A DNA stretch of 5,982 nt from contig JAITOG010000009.1 of the NCBI GenBank assembly GCA_031290075.1, positions 1 through 5,982 of the forward strand, given 5' to 3'. A model generated the notes under the pieces. That model had not been told where the DNA came from, searched no databases, and saw only the letters and a list, made by a program, of their open reading frames with translations. This document shows positions 5,768 to 5,982 of the stretch, piece by piece. Origin of the DNA: Holosporales bacterium. Its GTDB lineage: Bacteria; Pseudomonadota; Alphaproteobacteria; BNTO01. Position 1 is the first letter of the stretch. Each line of letters opens with the position of its first letter. The translations under genes were made by a program, and so were the position numbers.

Positions 5768-5982
5768 ATTAAAACCCGCAAGGGGCCCCAGTATAGTGGG
5801 GGTTTCCACATATTCAACATTTTTAGCTCTTAATAATCTAACAATTTCTTCATGTCCTTTCTCAGCTGCATAATGAAGTGGGGTATCTTTCCAATGATTT
5901 CCAGCATTTACTTCTACTTTCTTAGCAGCAAGTAATGTTTCAACAACTGCTGCATGCCCTTCCCTAGCTGCATAATGAAGTG
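5759..5982 (-). CDS. Ankyrin-repeat protein, C-terminal part (continues past window end)
   Basis: Only the last 74 codons are present; the gene enters from the right edge and stops at TAA 5759-5761. Two ankyrin units are visible, each with the LHYAA-x-x-GH-x-x-(V/I)V-x-x-L signature (LHYAAREGHAAVVETLLAA and LHYAAEKGHEEIVRLL), 34 residues apart. VNA and the (D)TPLH link between them are also typical. DNA of the two units shares a 17-base identity (5864-5880 and 5966-5982), so duplication is fairly recent. Ankyrin repeats bind other proteins, and in intracellular bacteria many such proteins are exported effectors; whether this one is cannot be seen. After the second unit the frame runs into a C-rich, unrelated tail (TPTILGPLAG) and stops, which looks like an altered end. 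Confidence 0.88.
   Translation of the reverse strand, partial: LHYAAREGHAAVVETLLAAKKVEVNAGNHWKDTPLHYAAEKGHEEIVRLLRAKNVEYVETPTILGPLAGFNCF
5772..5805. other. G/C-rich nested hairpin at the end of the ankyrin gene
   Basis: AAACCC (5772-5777) pairs with GGGTTT (5800-5805), enclosing a GGGGCCCC palindrome (5782-5789) and CCCCA/TGGGG arms (5786-5790/5797-5801). A second weaker pair, AAACCCCAA (5716-5724) with TTGGGTTT (5745-5752), lies just beyond. There is no T run after either on the minus strand, so they are not classic terminators. It stands out as G/C-rich in AT-rich DNA and coincides with the odd tail of the ankyrin frame. Confidence 0.4.

Noticed and set aside
1..5982. tRNA, rRNA, CRISPR array or insertion sequence with transposase
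   Set aside because: No cloverleaf with a TTCNANNC-type arm, rRNA-like segment, regularly spaced repeats or transposase motifs could be found by eye.

Overview
The window is AT-rich DNA that reads like an obligate intracellular alphaproteobacterium of the order Rickettsiales (inference). Four things point there. The genes are very AT-rich and tightly packed. The DksA has an alphaproteobacterial-type degenerate zinc finger. A palindromic repeat resembling the Rickettsia palindromic elements (RPE) occurs three times, once inside a reading frame. An ankyrin-repeat gene sits at the edge. A compact biotin operon of the kind exchanged among intracellular bacteria agrees with this. Genus cannot be decided from the sequence.

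Layout. Positions 1-780 hold no convincing gene. They contain a decayed repeat copy (130-236) and a very AT-rich stretch with three identical DnaA-box-like 9-mers (343-539). dksA (799-1269, +) follows with a good ribosome binding site. The gap between dksA and the convergent bioA is largely a second repeat copy. The minus strand then carries a four-gene biotin operon, transcribed bioF -> bioC -> bioD -> bioA (5360 down to 1474), with junctions of -17, +2 and -4 nt. The region 5361-5758 holds a candidate BirA-type operator, a roughly 90-bp inverted-repeat element and an apparent displaced coding fragment. The window ends in the 3' part of an ankyrin-repeat gene (5759-5982, -).

How the genes work together. 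BioC methylates malonyl-ACP so that fatty-acid synthesis can build a pimeloyl chain. BioF joins pimeloyl-ACP to alanine, BioA transaminates the product to DAPA, and BioD closes the ureido ring to give dethiobiotin. bioB (last step) and bioH (removal of the methyl ester) are absent here and would have to be encoded elsewhere.

The most striking observation is that bioD carries an in-frame insertion of about 61 codons whose 105-bp core is 89% identical, without gaps, to the repeat lying between dksA and bioA. This is a mobile palindromic repeat domesticated as protein sequence inside a vitamin-biosynthesis enzyme whose other key motifs are intact.
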